This document shows positions 45,463-54,327 of a stretch of DNA of 64,000 nt, piece after piece. Source of the stretch: Methanococcoides vulcani. Its GTDB lineage: Archaea > Halobacteriota > Methanosarcinia > Methanosarcinales > Methanosarcinaceae. Where the stretch lies: NCBI RefSeq assembly GCF_900111645.1, contig NZ_FOHQ01000003.1:175803-239802 (forward strand), in the 5' to 3' direction. The notes beneath the pieces are model-generated. The model saw only the letters and a program-made list of their open reading frames with translations, made no database searches and had not been told where the DNA came from. Position 1 is the first letter of the stretch; each line of letters opens with the position of its first letter. A program made the position numbers and the translations under genes.

Positions 45463-46706
45463 TATAATGCCTCCATGATGCGGCTAAGTATCTCTTCATC
45501 GCTTAAACTGTCAGTAGGTATCATCGGCTTGAACTCGACCTCAACACCATCCATTCTTATAGCAGTGCCTCCACATTCAGCACCACTGGTAACAGAAGCT
45601 ATTGCTACCTTTGCTTTTTTAGACGTCATTGTCATGCAGGGGTCGATCGTTATCACAGGGATGTCAAGAAGTTCTTTAGCAATACTTCCCGGCAGGCTTG
45701 ACATTGGATCAGAGCCTATTACAAGGGCTGCATCCACATTTTTAGTTCTAAGCAACTCTACGATAGAGCATTGCGGACCATGTTCAACACCACTTTCCTG
45801 GAATCGTGCACGATTGATGTATCCGGTTTCCTCATGCAGGTTGTGGTCAAATCCACGCATATTGAACTGGCCTACCATTGGTATAAGGTGGAAATTAGAA
45901 ACATCGTTGAGCTTGTTCATCAACTTGACAAGAGGTTCAATGTCAGAAAGGGAATAGATTAACCCAAGACCTACACAGACGACACCGAACTTTGCTTTCT
46001 TTAATAGGTTGGCAAGTTCCAGTATCTTCTTTGGCCCCATTCCAAAGGAGACCTTTGGGACTTTCCCTGACAATGCACTGACAAGCGCATCGATCAGTTC
46101 CTCATCTGCCTGTGGTGGTATCTGGTAGAACTTATCCCCGCATATAATAGCAGTATCAGACTTTCTAACATCGATGCATATAGCGGTCCTGTCCTCTTCC
46201 CAGCCACGCTGCCTTTCCTTTCCGCGAGGGAAGTATGTGTATTTTGAGAGATGACGTGGATGTGAGTTCGAAGGGTCTGCACCCCAATAGACTATCACAT
46301 CAGCATAGTCTTTCACCTCATCCAGCGTGCATGTCCTAATCCTGTCCCCAAGGATAGCCTCAATAACAGGTCCCTGACAGAATGAGGATGTATCGTCAAT
46401 GTATGCATTTGTCCTCTTTGCAAGCTCTATAGCTTTTTTCTGGGCACCGGTGGTGGAATTGCCCATGCCGAATATCAGGGGATTGGGGGCATTTTTAAGT
46501 ATGCTTGATGCTTCCTTTATAGCGTCATCTATGTTGACATTGCTTCCATCAACTTTACACTCTGCGGGTTTAGCACACTCTTTGAGGCGGGCCACACCTT
46601 TTAAGCAGGCGTTGTTCACTTTTGAGAGTTTATTATCAGTTACTTCTATTTCGATATCATCACAAAGAAGTGCACAACCTGTACAAACGTAATATTCCTG
46701 TTCCAC
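45462..46706 (-). CDS. fwdB: Formylmethanofuran dehydrogenase subunit B
   Basis: A 414-residue catalytic subunit. The N-terminal [4Fe-4S] site is C8, C11, C15 (CTGCALLC) and C34. The metal ligand is a Cys (C110 in TSSFCQGPVIEA), not selenocysteine. YWGADPSNSHPRH and NMRGFDHNLHEETGY are characteristic. Whether the metal is tungsten or molybdenum cannot be read safely; I use the fwd name by convention. It is third in a probable operon after the FTR/Fe-S genes and directly before fwdD. Confidence 0.93.
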   Translation of the reverse strand: MEQEYYVCTGCALLCDDIEIEVTDNKLSKVNNACLKGVARLKECAKPAECKVDGSNVNIDDAIKEASSILKNAPNPLIFGMGNSTTGAQKKAIELAKRTNAYIDDTSSFCQGPVIEAILGDRIRTCTLDEVKDYADVIVYWGADPSNSHPRHLSKYTYFPRGKERQRGWEEDRTAICIDVRKSDTAIICGDKFYQIPPQADEELIDALVSALSGKVPKVSFGMGPKKILELANLLKKAKFGVVCVGLGLIYSLSDIEPLVKLMNKLNDVSNFHLIPMVGQFNMRGFDHNLHEETGYINRARFQESGVEHGPQCSIVELLRTKNVDAALVIGSDPMSSLPGSIAKELLDIPVITIDPCMTMTSKKAKVAIASVTSGAECGGTAIRMDGVEVEFKPMIPTDSLSDEEILSRIMEAL

Positions 46707-46723
46707 TTATCTCACCACATTCT

Positions 46724-47182
46724 TCAGACGAACTCTATTGCTTTTGTCGGACATGTCACTATGCAGCCGTTGCACATTATCTTGTTCTTTCCAAAACGGC
46801 GGCACTGGTTAACATTGGAGAGGCGCACAACACCATCTTCAACGCGCAGGATGACATTTTCATTTGTAGGAGCTTTTCCTGATCCTGCACCATAAGGGTC
46901 TTCTGCAACATTTACAGGGCAGGCGACCACACAATTACCGCATCCGATGCATTTTTCCGTATGGACGATCATCCCGGATTCCGAGGCCTCGCCTGAAGGT
47001 GTTATCATCTGCGAGAGTTTCTCATAGTTTTCCCTGAACTTGTCCTCTTTCAGGGGCGGGCAGTCATCTATGGTAACTTCTCTTGAAAGAAGAGCAGCCC
47101 CAAAAGCCATGCATGTGGCTTTCCCACATTGCTTACAGTTCGTTTTTGGGAGAAGCTGATATATCTCCAATGCATTTGTCAT
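46724..47182 (-). CDS. Polyferredoxin-like Fe-S protein of the fwd locus
   Basis: A 152-residue protein with three cysteine blocks. C16, C19, C24 and C41 form a CxxCx4C..C site of the acetyl-CoA decarbonylase/CdhE type (NCKQCGKATCMAFG). C78, C81, C84 and C88 form a ferredoxin motif. C127, C137, C140 and C144 form a second, irregular one. It probably feeds electrons to the FwdBD enzyme, whose genes follow 17 bases downstream. It resembles FwdG/FwdF-type subunits, but the N-terminal domain makes an exact name uncertain. Confidence 0.8.
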   Translation of the reverse strand: MTNALEIYQLLPKTNCKQCGKATCMAFGAALLSREVTIDDCPPLKEDKFRENYEKLSQMITPSGEASESGMIVHTEKCIGCGNCVVACPVNVAEDPYGAGSGKAPTNENVILRVEDGVVRLSNVNQCRRFGKNKIMCNGCIVTCPTKAIEFV

Positions 47183-47237
47183 AGGTTCACCTGATAAATA
47201 TTGTCATATCCGTAAAAGATAAAAAAGATGTTAAATT

Positions 47238-47549
47238 TTAATCTTCGTCTGTATCTTCATCTTCCTTTTTGAAGAAAAGATCACAATGGCAGGAACCATC
47301 GGTTTCGATCTCACCCTTATGGTATATGCAGGGACAAATTATCTTTTTGTCTTCGATCTCATCACCTGTTACTATCCTGCAGGGACAATAGTTCTTTCCG
47401 TGAGTGTCCTTGTTCTTTGCTATTCCTTCCAGAACAAGTTCCCTCATTTCTTCATCCGGGTTAAGCATATATCCCGCTTTATCTGCATATCTGGAAGTCC
47501 ATGAATGTACATCTTCTTTTGTAGTTTTTCGTTCGCTCATAATTCTCAC
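47238..47549 (-). CDS. Ferredoxin:thioredoxin reductase catalytic subunit
   Basis: A 103-residue FTR catalytic chain with the diagnostic Cys motifs CPCR (55-58), CPCIYHKGEI (from 72) and CHCDLF (87-92). These hold the [4Fe-4S] cluster and the redox-active disulfide. It moves electrons from ferredoxin to thioredoxin. It lies 24 bases after a thioredoxin gene on the same strand, its likely substrate. No variable subunit is nearby, as is usual in archaea. Confidence 0.92.
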   Translation of the reverse strand: MRIMSERKTTKEDVHSWTSRYADKAGYMLNPDEEMRELVLEGIAKNKDTHGKNYCPCRIVTGDEIEDKKIICPCIYHKGEIETDGSCHCDLFFKKEDEDTDED

Positions 47550-47573
47550 GTTGAATCGGGGGTTCTTAATGCA

Positions 47574-47981
47574 TCATTCCAAAAGACTTTCAAGTTTCTC
47601 TTTCAGCTTATCTTCTTCGACAAATCCAACTACGTTCGTCACCATGTCCCCACTCCTGAAGAACAAAAAGGTTGGTACGCCTATGATCTTGAACTGCTTT
47701 GCGATCTCAGGTGAGTTCTTGAGATTCATTTTTACGAACTTGATCTTTCCATCATATTCTGCGGCTACCTTTTCAAATATAGGAGCCATTTTTCTGCATG
47801 GTGGGCATGTCTTTGTAAAGCAATCCACTACAACAGGTAAACCGGAGTTTACAACCTCATTCTCGAATGCAGCTGTATTGATCTCGTAGAGGTTCGTACT
47901 TATTTCCTCTACTGCCGGTTCGTTGCTTGCAGTTGCCTTTTCTTTCCCAAACAGGTTGCTGATAAAGTTTCCCAATCCCAT
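47574..47981 (-). CDS. Thioredoxin with CPPC active site
   Basis: A 135-residue protein. An N-terminal extension (1-28, partly hydrophobic GNFISNLFGKEK) is followed by a thioredoxin fold with the active site C59-P-P-C62 in DCFTKTCPPCRKMAP and the cis-Pro in GVPTFLFF. The CPPC motif is unlike the CGPC of classical thioredoxin and is seen in methanogen forms. It is first in the operon with FTR, which presumably reduces it. Confidence 0.9.
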   Translation of the reverse strand: MGLGNFISNLFGKEKATASNEPAVEEISTNLYEINTAAFENEVVNSGLPVVVDCFTKTCPPCRKMAPIFEKVAAEYDGKIKFVKMNLKNSPEIAKQFKIIGVPTFLFFRSGDMVTNVVGFVEEDKLKEKLESLLE

Positions 47982-48339
47982 ATATTACACCTTCTTGCTT
48001 CAAGTTCAAGTTTAAGATAAAGTTGTCTTACAAGTAAATTTGTCCACCATGTCTGATAGTAGCTCTGATATCATTAATATTTCACACTTTCTTCTATAGA
48101 ACATAAATAAAGCATATCTGAAAGTACATATCTATTTCGATATTGATCCAATGGATGAGCTCATGACATTAAGTAGCAGGCACTCAAAATAATTTTTAAG
48201 AATTCTATATGGTTAGTATATAGTTATTCTAACATAAACATAACTACAAATTTACTAAAATCATTTTACGATTTTATTAAACAGATCATAAAAAAGTTTA
48301 TAGCAGGTAATAACATAACTTAACAGGTTCATCATCATA

Positions 48340-50358
48340 ATGCACTCTAATAATATGGGAGAGATGTATACGACACACGAAGAAGAAAAACTCATTGATA
48401 TTGTTTTGGATTCAATATTATCAGGTGTTGTGATCATTGATAACAAAGATCATGTTATAGTTGATGTAAACGAAACAGCTGCTAAGATGATCGGGCTGGC
48501 AAAAGAAGATATTATTGGTAACGTGTGTCACAAGTATATCTGCCCTGCTGAGATCGGACAATGTCCTGTTTTTCATCCCTGGCAAATTATAGATCGATCG
48601 GAATGTGTGCTTTTAAACTATAAGGGCGAATCAATTCCGATTCTAAAGACTGTCAAGAAGATCAAGAAGGACGACCATCTATACTTGATCGAGAGCTTTA
48701 TAGATATTTCAAAAATTAAAGAAACAAAAGAGGAACTTTTAGTAAAAGAAAAGGCTATCGATTCATCGATCAATGCTATTGCTCTTGCTGATCTTGAAGG
48801 GAATCTGACCTATGTTAATCATTCTTTCCTTGAATTATGGGGTTATGGTGATGAAAAAGAGGTTCTTGGGAAACTCTCTGTAGAATTCTGGCAGGATGAA
48901 AGTAAAGCAGAGGAAGTAAAAAAGGCACTATTCTTTGAAGGTAGTTGGATTGGAGAATTACTTGCCAGAAAAAAAGATGATACTGAATTTTTAGTAAATT
49001 TATCAGCTAACATGGTATCTAATGAATTCGGGAAACCGGTTTGTATGATGGCTTCGTTTGTGGATATCACTGACATCAAAAAGGCAAACTTGCTTATCAA
49101 GCGAAAGCTCGAAATTGAAGAAACCGTGGCATCGATCTCTTCTATGTTCATATCTCCTAAAAATATTGATCAGACTATTAACGTCGCTCTTGAGAAGATC
49201 TGTGAACTATGTGGATGCAGCAGAAGTTACATTTTCAGGTTCAGTAATGATGGAACAAGAATGAGCAATACTCATGAATACTGTCCGGAAGGCATTTCTC
49301 CACAAAAAGGCAATCTTCAGGACCTTACGGTCGATATGTTTCCATGGTGGATGGACAAACTCCACAATGGTGAAGCAATCCACATTAAAGATGTTTCAGC
49401 GTTGACAGAAGAAGCATCTGCAGAAAAAGAGATCCTTGAGATGCAGGGTATAAGATCCCTGATAGTTTTACCTATTTATATGAACGGTGAACTTACAGGT
49501 TTTCTTGGTCTGGACAATGTTCTGAATACAGGGGAGTGGGAAGAAGAAGATATCAACATTCTCTCTCTGGCATCTCTGATCATAGGTGCTGGCCTTGAAC
49601 GCAGAAATGCTGAAGATGTGCTTATGAATGCGAAAATTGCTGCTGAAGATGCTAACCTGGCCAAGACCGAATTTATTGCAAATATGAATCATGAACTGAG
49701 AACTCCTCTCAATTCGATCATCGGATTCTCGGATGTACTGTCAAGTGAAAACTTTGGTACCTTGAACGATACACAAAAAAAGTATCTGTCCAATGTTGTT
49801 ATAAATGGTCAACATCTTTTGAGAATAATCAATGATCTTCTTGATCTTTCAAAGATCGAAGCTGGTAAGATGGAGCTTTTCCCTGAAAAGTTTGTTATCC
49901 TCGATGCCATCAATGGAATAAAAGCGACAATGATGCCTCTTGCAAAGAAGAAGGGCGTTGACCTGAAATGCAACATAAATATCGGGAACCCCCTTATAAT
50001 GGCGGATGCATTGAAGTTCAAGCAGATTCTCTATAACCTTGTAAGTAACGCTATTAAGTTCACCGATCAGGGAGGGTCTGTGACAATAGGTGTGAACACA
50101 TCTAATGAGCTGGTTTCAGTTTTTGTAGAAGACACCGGTTTAGGTATCTCACAAAACGACCAGGGTAAACTGTTCAATCCTTTCAGTCAGGTGGATTCAT
50201 CAAACTCAAGGGAATATGATGGCACAGGGCTTGGTCTTGCTCTTGTGAAAAATTATGTTGAGATGCATGGTGGCAAGGTCTGGGTAGATAGTGAAGTTGG
50301 AAAAGGTAGTAAGTTCACTTTTACAATACCTGTTGAGAACCAGATCACCAGGGCATAA
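48340..50358 (+). CDS. Sensor histidine kinase: PAS-PAS-GAF-HisKA-HATPase
   Basis: A 672-residue cytoplasmic kinase without membrane segments. A first PAS (about 20-125) holds a Cys/His-rich insert CHKYICPAEIGQCPVFHPWQ, possibly a metal or redox site. A second PAS spans about 135-250 and a GAF domain about 270-425 (LCGCSRSYIFRFSNDGTR). The HisKA dimerisation helix has phospho-acceptor His451 in MNHELRTPLNSIIGFSD. The HATPase region follows with N box LVSNAIKFTDQGG and GLGLALVKNYVEMHGG. No response regulator gene is adjacent, as is common for methanogen kinases. Confidence 0.92.
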   Translation: MHSNNMGEMYTTHEEEKLIDIVLDSILSGVVIIDNKDHVIVDVNETAAKMIGLAKEDIIGNVCHKYICPAEIGQCPVFHPWQIIDRSECVLLNYKGESIPILKTVKKIKKDDHLYLIESFIDISKIKETKEELLVKEKAIDSSINAIALADLEGNLTYVNHSFLELWGYGDEKEVLGKLSVEFWQDESKAEEVKKALFFEGSWIGELLARKKDDTEFLVNLSANMVSNEFGKPVCMMASFVDITDIKKANLLIKRKLEIEETVASISSMFISPKNIDQTINVALEKICELCGCSRSYIFRFSNDGTRMSNTHEYCPEGISPQKGNLQDLTVDMFPWWMDKLHNGEAIHIKDVSALTEEASAEKEILEMQGIRSLIVLPIYMNGELTGFLGLDNVLNTGEWEEEDINILSLASLIIGAGLERRNAEDVLMNAKIAAEDANLAKTEFIANMNHELRTPLNSIIGFSDVLSSENFGTLNDTQKKYLSNVVINGQHLLRIINDLLDLSKIEAGKMELFPEKFVILDAINGIKATMMPLAKKKGVDLKCNINIGNPLIMADALKFKQILYNLVSNAIKFTDQGGSVTIGVNTSNELVSVFVEDTGLGISQNDQGKLFNPFSQVDSSNSREYDGTGLGLALVKNYVEMHGGKVWVDSEVGKGSKFTFTIPVENQITRA

Positions 50359-50474
50359 TTCTGCTTTAATTAATTTTTTGATCCCAATCTATATTTTTTA
50401 ATAAGTTTTAACGAATAAAGATCGATAGTATCTGTTTCATTTAAGTACTATCAGTATATTAGAAGACGACTATT

Positions 50475-50675
50475 ATGTCAATGAGCGATATTTCCAGAAG
50501 ACAGGCACAGTATGCAGGCTACATTTTTTTCGTTCTGGCTTCCGTAGCAGTGGCACTCCCATTGATGGTTCCACTTGGGTTTAAGGTGCTTATCCTTATA
50601 CCAATAGCCTTTAGCATTGGAATGGTAGGTTTCTGGCTGGGTGGTTTCATCCACAAAAAGCTGCAGGATGAGTAA
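50475..50675 (+). CDS. Small two-helix membrane protein, unknown
   Basis: A 66-residue protein with an N-terminal SMSDISRRQAQYAG and two hydrophobic segments (about 15-33 and 37-57) joined by a short PLG turn, ending in HKKLQDE. Its ATG is followed by a second in-frame ATG two codons later. No family assigned. Confidence 0.6.
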   Translation: MSMSDISRRQAQYAGYIFFVLASVAVALPLMVPLGFKVLILIPIAFSIGMVGFWLGGFIHKKLQDE

Positions 50676-50711
50676 TTTCAAACCTTAATAATATCACGTA
50701 ATATTGCAGCA

Positions 50712-51107
50712 TCAGATGAAGTCCGGTTCTTTAAGTTCAACATCAAGTACCGGAAGTTCAATAGGTTCCCCATCACCATTATAGCATTGCCAGCTGTTCT
50801 CATCATAAGGGGCACCTACAATGATGTGATAGCTTCCTGTTTTCCCAAAAAGCCGAAGGTCGGCGTTAGAAGGAGTTATGTTAGATCCGGGATGGCTATG
50901 TACCGATCCTACGGATGAGACGTTTGGCATCATGAATAACTTGATAACAGCATTCTGCTCGCTGGACTCGGTACCTGGAAGTATAAGGACCTCAGCGATC
51001 ACGCCGTCCTCTACCTGTAAAAGTCCGGCGAATTCTTTTGGGGCCATGGACTTACTGACACTCAGGATGAACTCCAGCGTTTCACGTGCAATACCATTTA
51101 CTTTCAT
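50712..51107 (-). CDS. JAMM/MPN metalloprotease
   Basis: A 131-residue single-domain protein with the full JAMM motif: E25 in PKEFAGLL, then H70, H72 and D83 in VHSHPGSNITPSNADLRLF (zinc ligands and catalytic Ser80). Archaeal members cleave ubiquitin-like SAMPs from proteins; bacterial ones act with sulfur-carrier proteins. No SAMP or E1-like gene is adjacent, so the substrate is inferred only from family. Confidence 0.85.
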   Translation of the reverse strand: MKVNGIARETLEFILSVSKSMAPKEFAGLLQVEDGVIAEVLILPGTESSEQNAVIKLFMMPNVSSVGSVHSHPGSNITPSNADLRLFGKTGSYHIIVGAPYDENSWQCYNGDGEPIELPVLDVELKEPDFI

Positions 51108-51175
51108 AATAGGAAATTGTTTTCGAAGATAATATAGTTTTGCTGAAGTTTAATTTCTATATTAATATCTGCAAA

Positions 51176-52594
51176 TCAAAAAAGCAGCAGATAGAGTCCT
51201 GCAGATATAATAGCACCTATGAAGGTGGCTACAAAATTGACACCGCTATTGGATAGCAATCCTCTACTCTGGAGTGTAGCACCCAGAAGACTGTCAACAT
51301 TCGTGCCTAAGAATCCACCTGCAATTGTTATGACAAGGGCTGCAGTAACATTGTCAACCATTCCGAAAGCCACTGCCAGTATAGCAATTACAGCCGATCC
51401 GCCTATAGAGGAGAGTTCTCCAAGCAGGGTAACACCCCCATCGATACCGGTCCTGACAGGTTTCAGGGTAGTTATCATTCTCGGTTTCTGGTTCGAGGTC
51501 GTACCTATCTCACTGGCAAGAGTATCTCCTGCAGCTGTTGCTACTGTTCCAAGGTAGGCAAAGATGATCAGTTCACCATGTTGCGGGTAGATGCCATATG
51601 CGATCGCTAATATAAGGGCTGCTGTACTGTTGCTGAAAACATTCTCATATGTGCGTACACCACCCTTTGATTCGGCAATGCCAAGTGATTCTTTTAATTT
51701 ATACTTGTACTTGGTGAACATGCCTCCAAGTATGAAGAATGTCAACAGTAATACGAACCAGTAGATATTGCTGAATGCAATGATGAGAACACCGATCAGA
51801 GTGGCGCTCAGGGATGCGGATATGTCTGCTATCTTTGCATAATAAGCAAGGTATCCTAAGAACAATGCGAACAGAAGAGCGAATAATATCTGTTGCGGGG
51901 GAACAGAATACCCAAACGAGAAGAAAAGCCACATTGCCATTCCTGCACCAAGTGGGATGGAAATATTCTCATCTATCTTGGAAGGTATGGATTCGAAAAG
52001 TGCGGCTGTTATTGAGCCTATTACTGCTACAAAGAACACCAGATTGTAGGATATGCCCGGATCCTGCCAGTAGACTATCCATGCACCGGCTATTGATGCA
52101 ACGATAATTCCAGTGATAAGCATTGAGATGCTTGAAGGTATGAGATTCAGGCTGTTCGGGTCACCCTTGTATTTTTTTGAAGGATATTTATTCTTTGTAA
52201 GGGATGCATACTTTGATTTCATGTGGCACCGAACGATGGTTGCAACACCTAGGCCCATGGTCGATATGGTGATCGTCTGTCCTATCACAAAGAGCGGATA
52301 GGTAGCAGAGAATAAGTTCAGCACAAAGCTTACCAGAAGCAGAATAAAGATCGAAACTACCAGATACTGTGTTGATCTTATCTTCAACATTGGTTCGAAC
52401 ATTCCCAATGTGCCAGGTCTGTCCTCAAGATATCTAATGGCTAAAAGCAAAAAGAAGAACAGGCCGATAAGGATCTCCCAGCTGACGAATGGGAACAGCA
52501 GGAACATGAACATGAACGCAAGGGATAGTAGCAACTGACCATGTGCTTGAGGTTCAGCCTGGATTATATGTTCCGGTATTATTTTCATGCTCAT
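51176..52594 (-). CDS. DUF92 (TIGR00297) membrane protein
   Basis: A 472-residue protein from ATG 52594 (or 52588). The frame continues upstream, but that part overlaps the SIR2 gene and has no merit. It has about 13 membrane helices in two parts. The C-terminal half is the DUF92 core: YAKIADISASLSATLIGVLI, GGVRTYENVFSNSTAALILAI, GTVATAAGDTLASEIGTTS, GIDGGVTLLGELSSIGGS and GGFLGTNVDSLLGATLQ. Plant relatives (VTE6) phosphorylate phytyl phosphate; a prenyl-phosphate kinase role in archaea is a guess. Downstream of and co-directional with SIR2. Confidence 0.82.
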   Translation of the reverse strand: MSMKIIPEHIIQAEPQAHGQLLLSLAFMFMFLLFPFVSWEILIGLFFFLLLAIRYLEDRPGTLGMFEPMLKIRSTQYLVVSIFILLLVSFVLNLFSATYPLFVIGQTITISTMGLGVATIVRCHMKSKYASLTKNKYPSKKYKGDPNSLNLIPSSISMLITGIIVASIAGAWIVYWQDPGISYNLVFFVAVIGSITAALFESIPSKIDENISIPLGAGMAMWLFFSFGYSVPPQQILFALLFALFLGYLAYYAKIADISASLSATLIGVLIIAFSNIYWFVLLLTFFILGGMFTKYKYKLKESLGIAESKGGVRTYENVFSNSTAALILAIAYGIYPQHGELIIFAYLGTVATAAGDTLASEIGTTSNQKPRMITTLKPVRTGIDGGVTLLGELSSIGGSAVIAILAVAFGMVDNVTAALVITIAGGFLGTNVDSLLGATLQSRGLLSNSGVNFVATFIGAIISAGLYLLLF

Positions 52595-52640
52595 CGTTTT
52601 TGCGATCGATATATTTATCGAGCATTTAAGTTTTATTTGT

Positions 52641-53396
52641 TTATATATGTTCTGAAACATCGAGACCCATTTTTTCAGCCAGATAATTGATAAACTCCAC
52701 AAGATCATCATACTTGTTCCGTGCATAATTATCAAGCGGTGTTGGCATATTATTCACTATTACAAGATCCCCACCGTTATCAAGAGTGTAGAATGGAAGT
52801 GCAGCTGCCGGCTGGACCACCAGCGAAGATCCCAGTACGATTATCAGGTCGGCCTTTGAGCTTTCGTCAATGGCTTTTTGGATCACTTCATGCTCAAGCA
52901 TTTCCCCATAGAAGATCACATCCGGTTTGATGAGACCACCGCACTCATTGCACATGGGAATCTCTTCATTCTTAACAAGATCTGCAACGTATTCATATGA
53001 ATATTTCTTTCCACATGCAAGGCAGGTGTGATTCCTTGGAGAACCGTGAACCTCAATGACGTTCTTTGATCCTGCTCGCTGGTGCAACATATCGATGTTC
53101 TGTGTGATCACCGCTTTGACGATCCCTCTCTTCTCAAGTTCTGAAAGGGCTTTGTGAATGATGTTCGGTTTCCTTTGATCAAGTTCGTATATCAGCTCTC
53201 TGGAATGGGTATAGAAATAAGATGGGTCCTTGTTGAAGTACTCGATTGAAAAAATAAGGTCTGCATCGAATTTGTTGTAAAGTCCGTCCTTTCCCCTGAA
53301 ATCCGGTATCCCTGAAAGGGTGGATATTCCTGCACCTGTCAGGACTACGCAATACTGTGAGTTTTGCAGGAGGTCGAGGAGTTCTTCCATACTCAA
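52641..53396 (-). CDS. SIR2-family NAD-dependent protein deacylase
   Basis: A 251-residue sirtuin. NAD-binding GAGISTLSGIPDFRG at about 21-35, TQNIDMLHQRAG, catalytic His in VIEVHGSPRNHTC, and a zinc ribbon with two Cys pairs (CLACG and CNECG). VIFYGEML and VLGSSLVVQPAA complete the fold. It removes acyl groups from lysines; archaeal targets include chromatin proteins. It precedes the DUF92 gene by 46 bases. Confidence 0.92.
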   Translation of the reverse strand: MSMEELLDLLQNSQYCVVLTGAGISTLSGIPDFRGKDGLYNKFDADLIFSIEYFNKDPSYFYTHSRELIYELDQRKPNIIHKALSELEKRGIVKAVITQNIDMLHQRAGSKNVIEVHGSPRNHTCLACGKKYSYEYVADLVKNEEIPMCNECGGLIKPDVIFYGEMLEHEVIQKAIDESSKADLIIVLGSSLVVQPAAALPFYTLDNGGDLVIVNNMPTPLDNYARNKYDDLVEFINYLAEKMGLDVSEHI

Positions 53397-53692
53397 AATG
53401 GTTTTCTTATTGTATTTATATTGTGGTGGGGGTGAAGTGGTTAACAGTATTCGATTTGGACTGTATAGGTGAGGAACAGGATGAGAATAAGCGATTGAAA
53501 AGTTTCATAAACAGAGCAGCTAATGTGAAGTATAAAAAAGAAAGTTGAATTTAAAATTATAAATTGAAGGAACCGGCATCAATCGATGTTGAATTAAGGC
53601 TAGGTCTCCACAATGAAAAATTAAAAAAATAGTTGTATTCGGACGTGACTTCCCTGTTATGAGCAAGTCATCCAGTTTTACGACATTTGATG

Positions 53693-53878
53693 TTATTCTT
53701 CCTTGATTGCTGCTTTAATCTCTTTTTGCGTTTCGGGATCATTTAATTGTTCATCAGTATAACCATGCATTTCTTTGGCGTGCTTTACAGCAACTTCCAT
53801 CATTTCATCCATGGTTTTTCCTTGAGCAACAAAGGGACAAGTAACCCCCAAATCTTCACAAGCTAATTTATATGTCAT
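53693..53878 (-). CDS. Small DUF1059 family protein
   Basis: A 61-residue protein reading MTYKLACEDLGVTCPFVAQG and then KTMDEMMEVAVKHAKEMHGY, ending in acidic helix. The CEDLG and CxFxAxG positions are the DUF1059 signature. It starts after a GGGAGG ribosome-binding site eight bases away. Function unknown. Confidence 0.85.
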   Translation of the reverse strand: MTYKLACEDLGVTCPFVAQGKTMDEMMEVAVKHAKEMHGYTDEQLNDPETQKEIKAAIKEE

Positions 53879-53961
53879 AATTTATGACCTCCCTGCTTAC
53901 AATATATTGTCCTTTCTATTTAAGGACTTTGTAATATAATGGATGTTATATAATAAAAAAA

Positions 53962-54100
53962 TTAAACATTTCCGTTCGTAAAGCATCCCATATCGATGTC
54001 CTGAATTTTTCTAGTATTTTCAGCAAACACAAAAAACATAGTATTGGCATCAACAGGCTATTGAAAGCTCTTGTGAGCTATAAGTTCACAGACAATTTGC
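53962..54100 (+). pseudogene. N-terminal remnant of a transposase (IS1634-like)
   Basis: One open stretch reads LNISVRKASHIDVLNFSSIF then SKHKKHSIGINRLLKALVSYKFTDN. This resembles the N-terminus of Methanosarcina IS1634-type transposases, where KALVSYKxTDNFSI is followed by the wing domain. Similarity stops right after TDN, and no further transposase motif or terminal repeat was found. It is a short relic. Confidence 0.45.
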
Positions 54101-54327
54101 TACTTGACCCATGCATCTATTTACAAACAATAATTGGTTTGATTGGTATTAGCTCGATTGGTTTTTTTTATCATTGTCACCAAGTGGGCACTTTTAGCAC
54201 CCTGAGAGCAAACGTTCACAATTCACGGCAACCCCCTGCTCGATTTATACTCTCAACCCACCACTAACCCCAAACCCAGCACTAAATCTCGAAACACGAA
54301 CATCCTTCCGGTTGAGATAATTAAAAT
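54101..54327. other. Rest of the intergenic region after the transposase relic
   Basis: The 449-base gap 53879-54327 contains the transposase relic and then about 230 bases without supported features. Confidence 0.4.
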
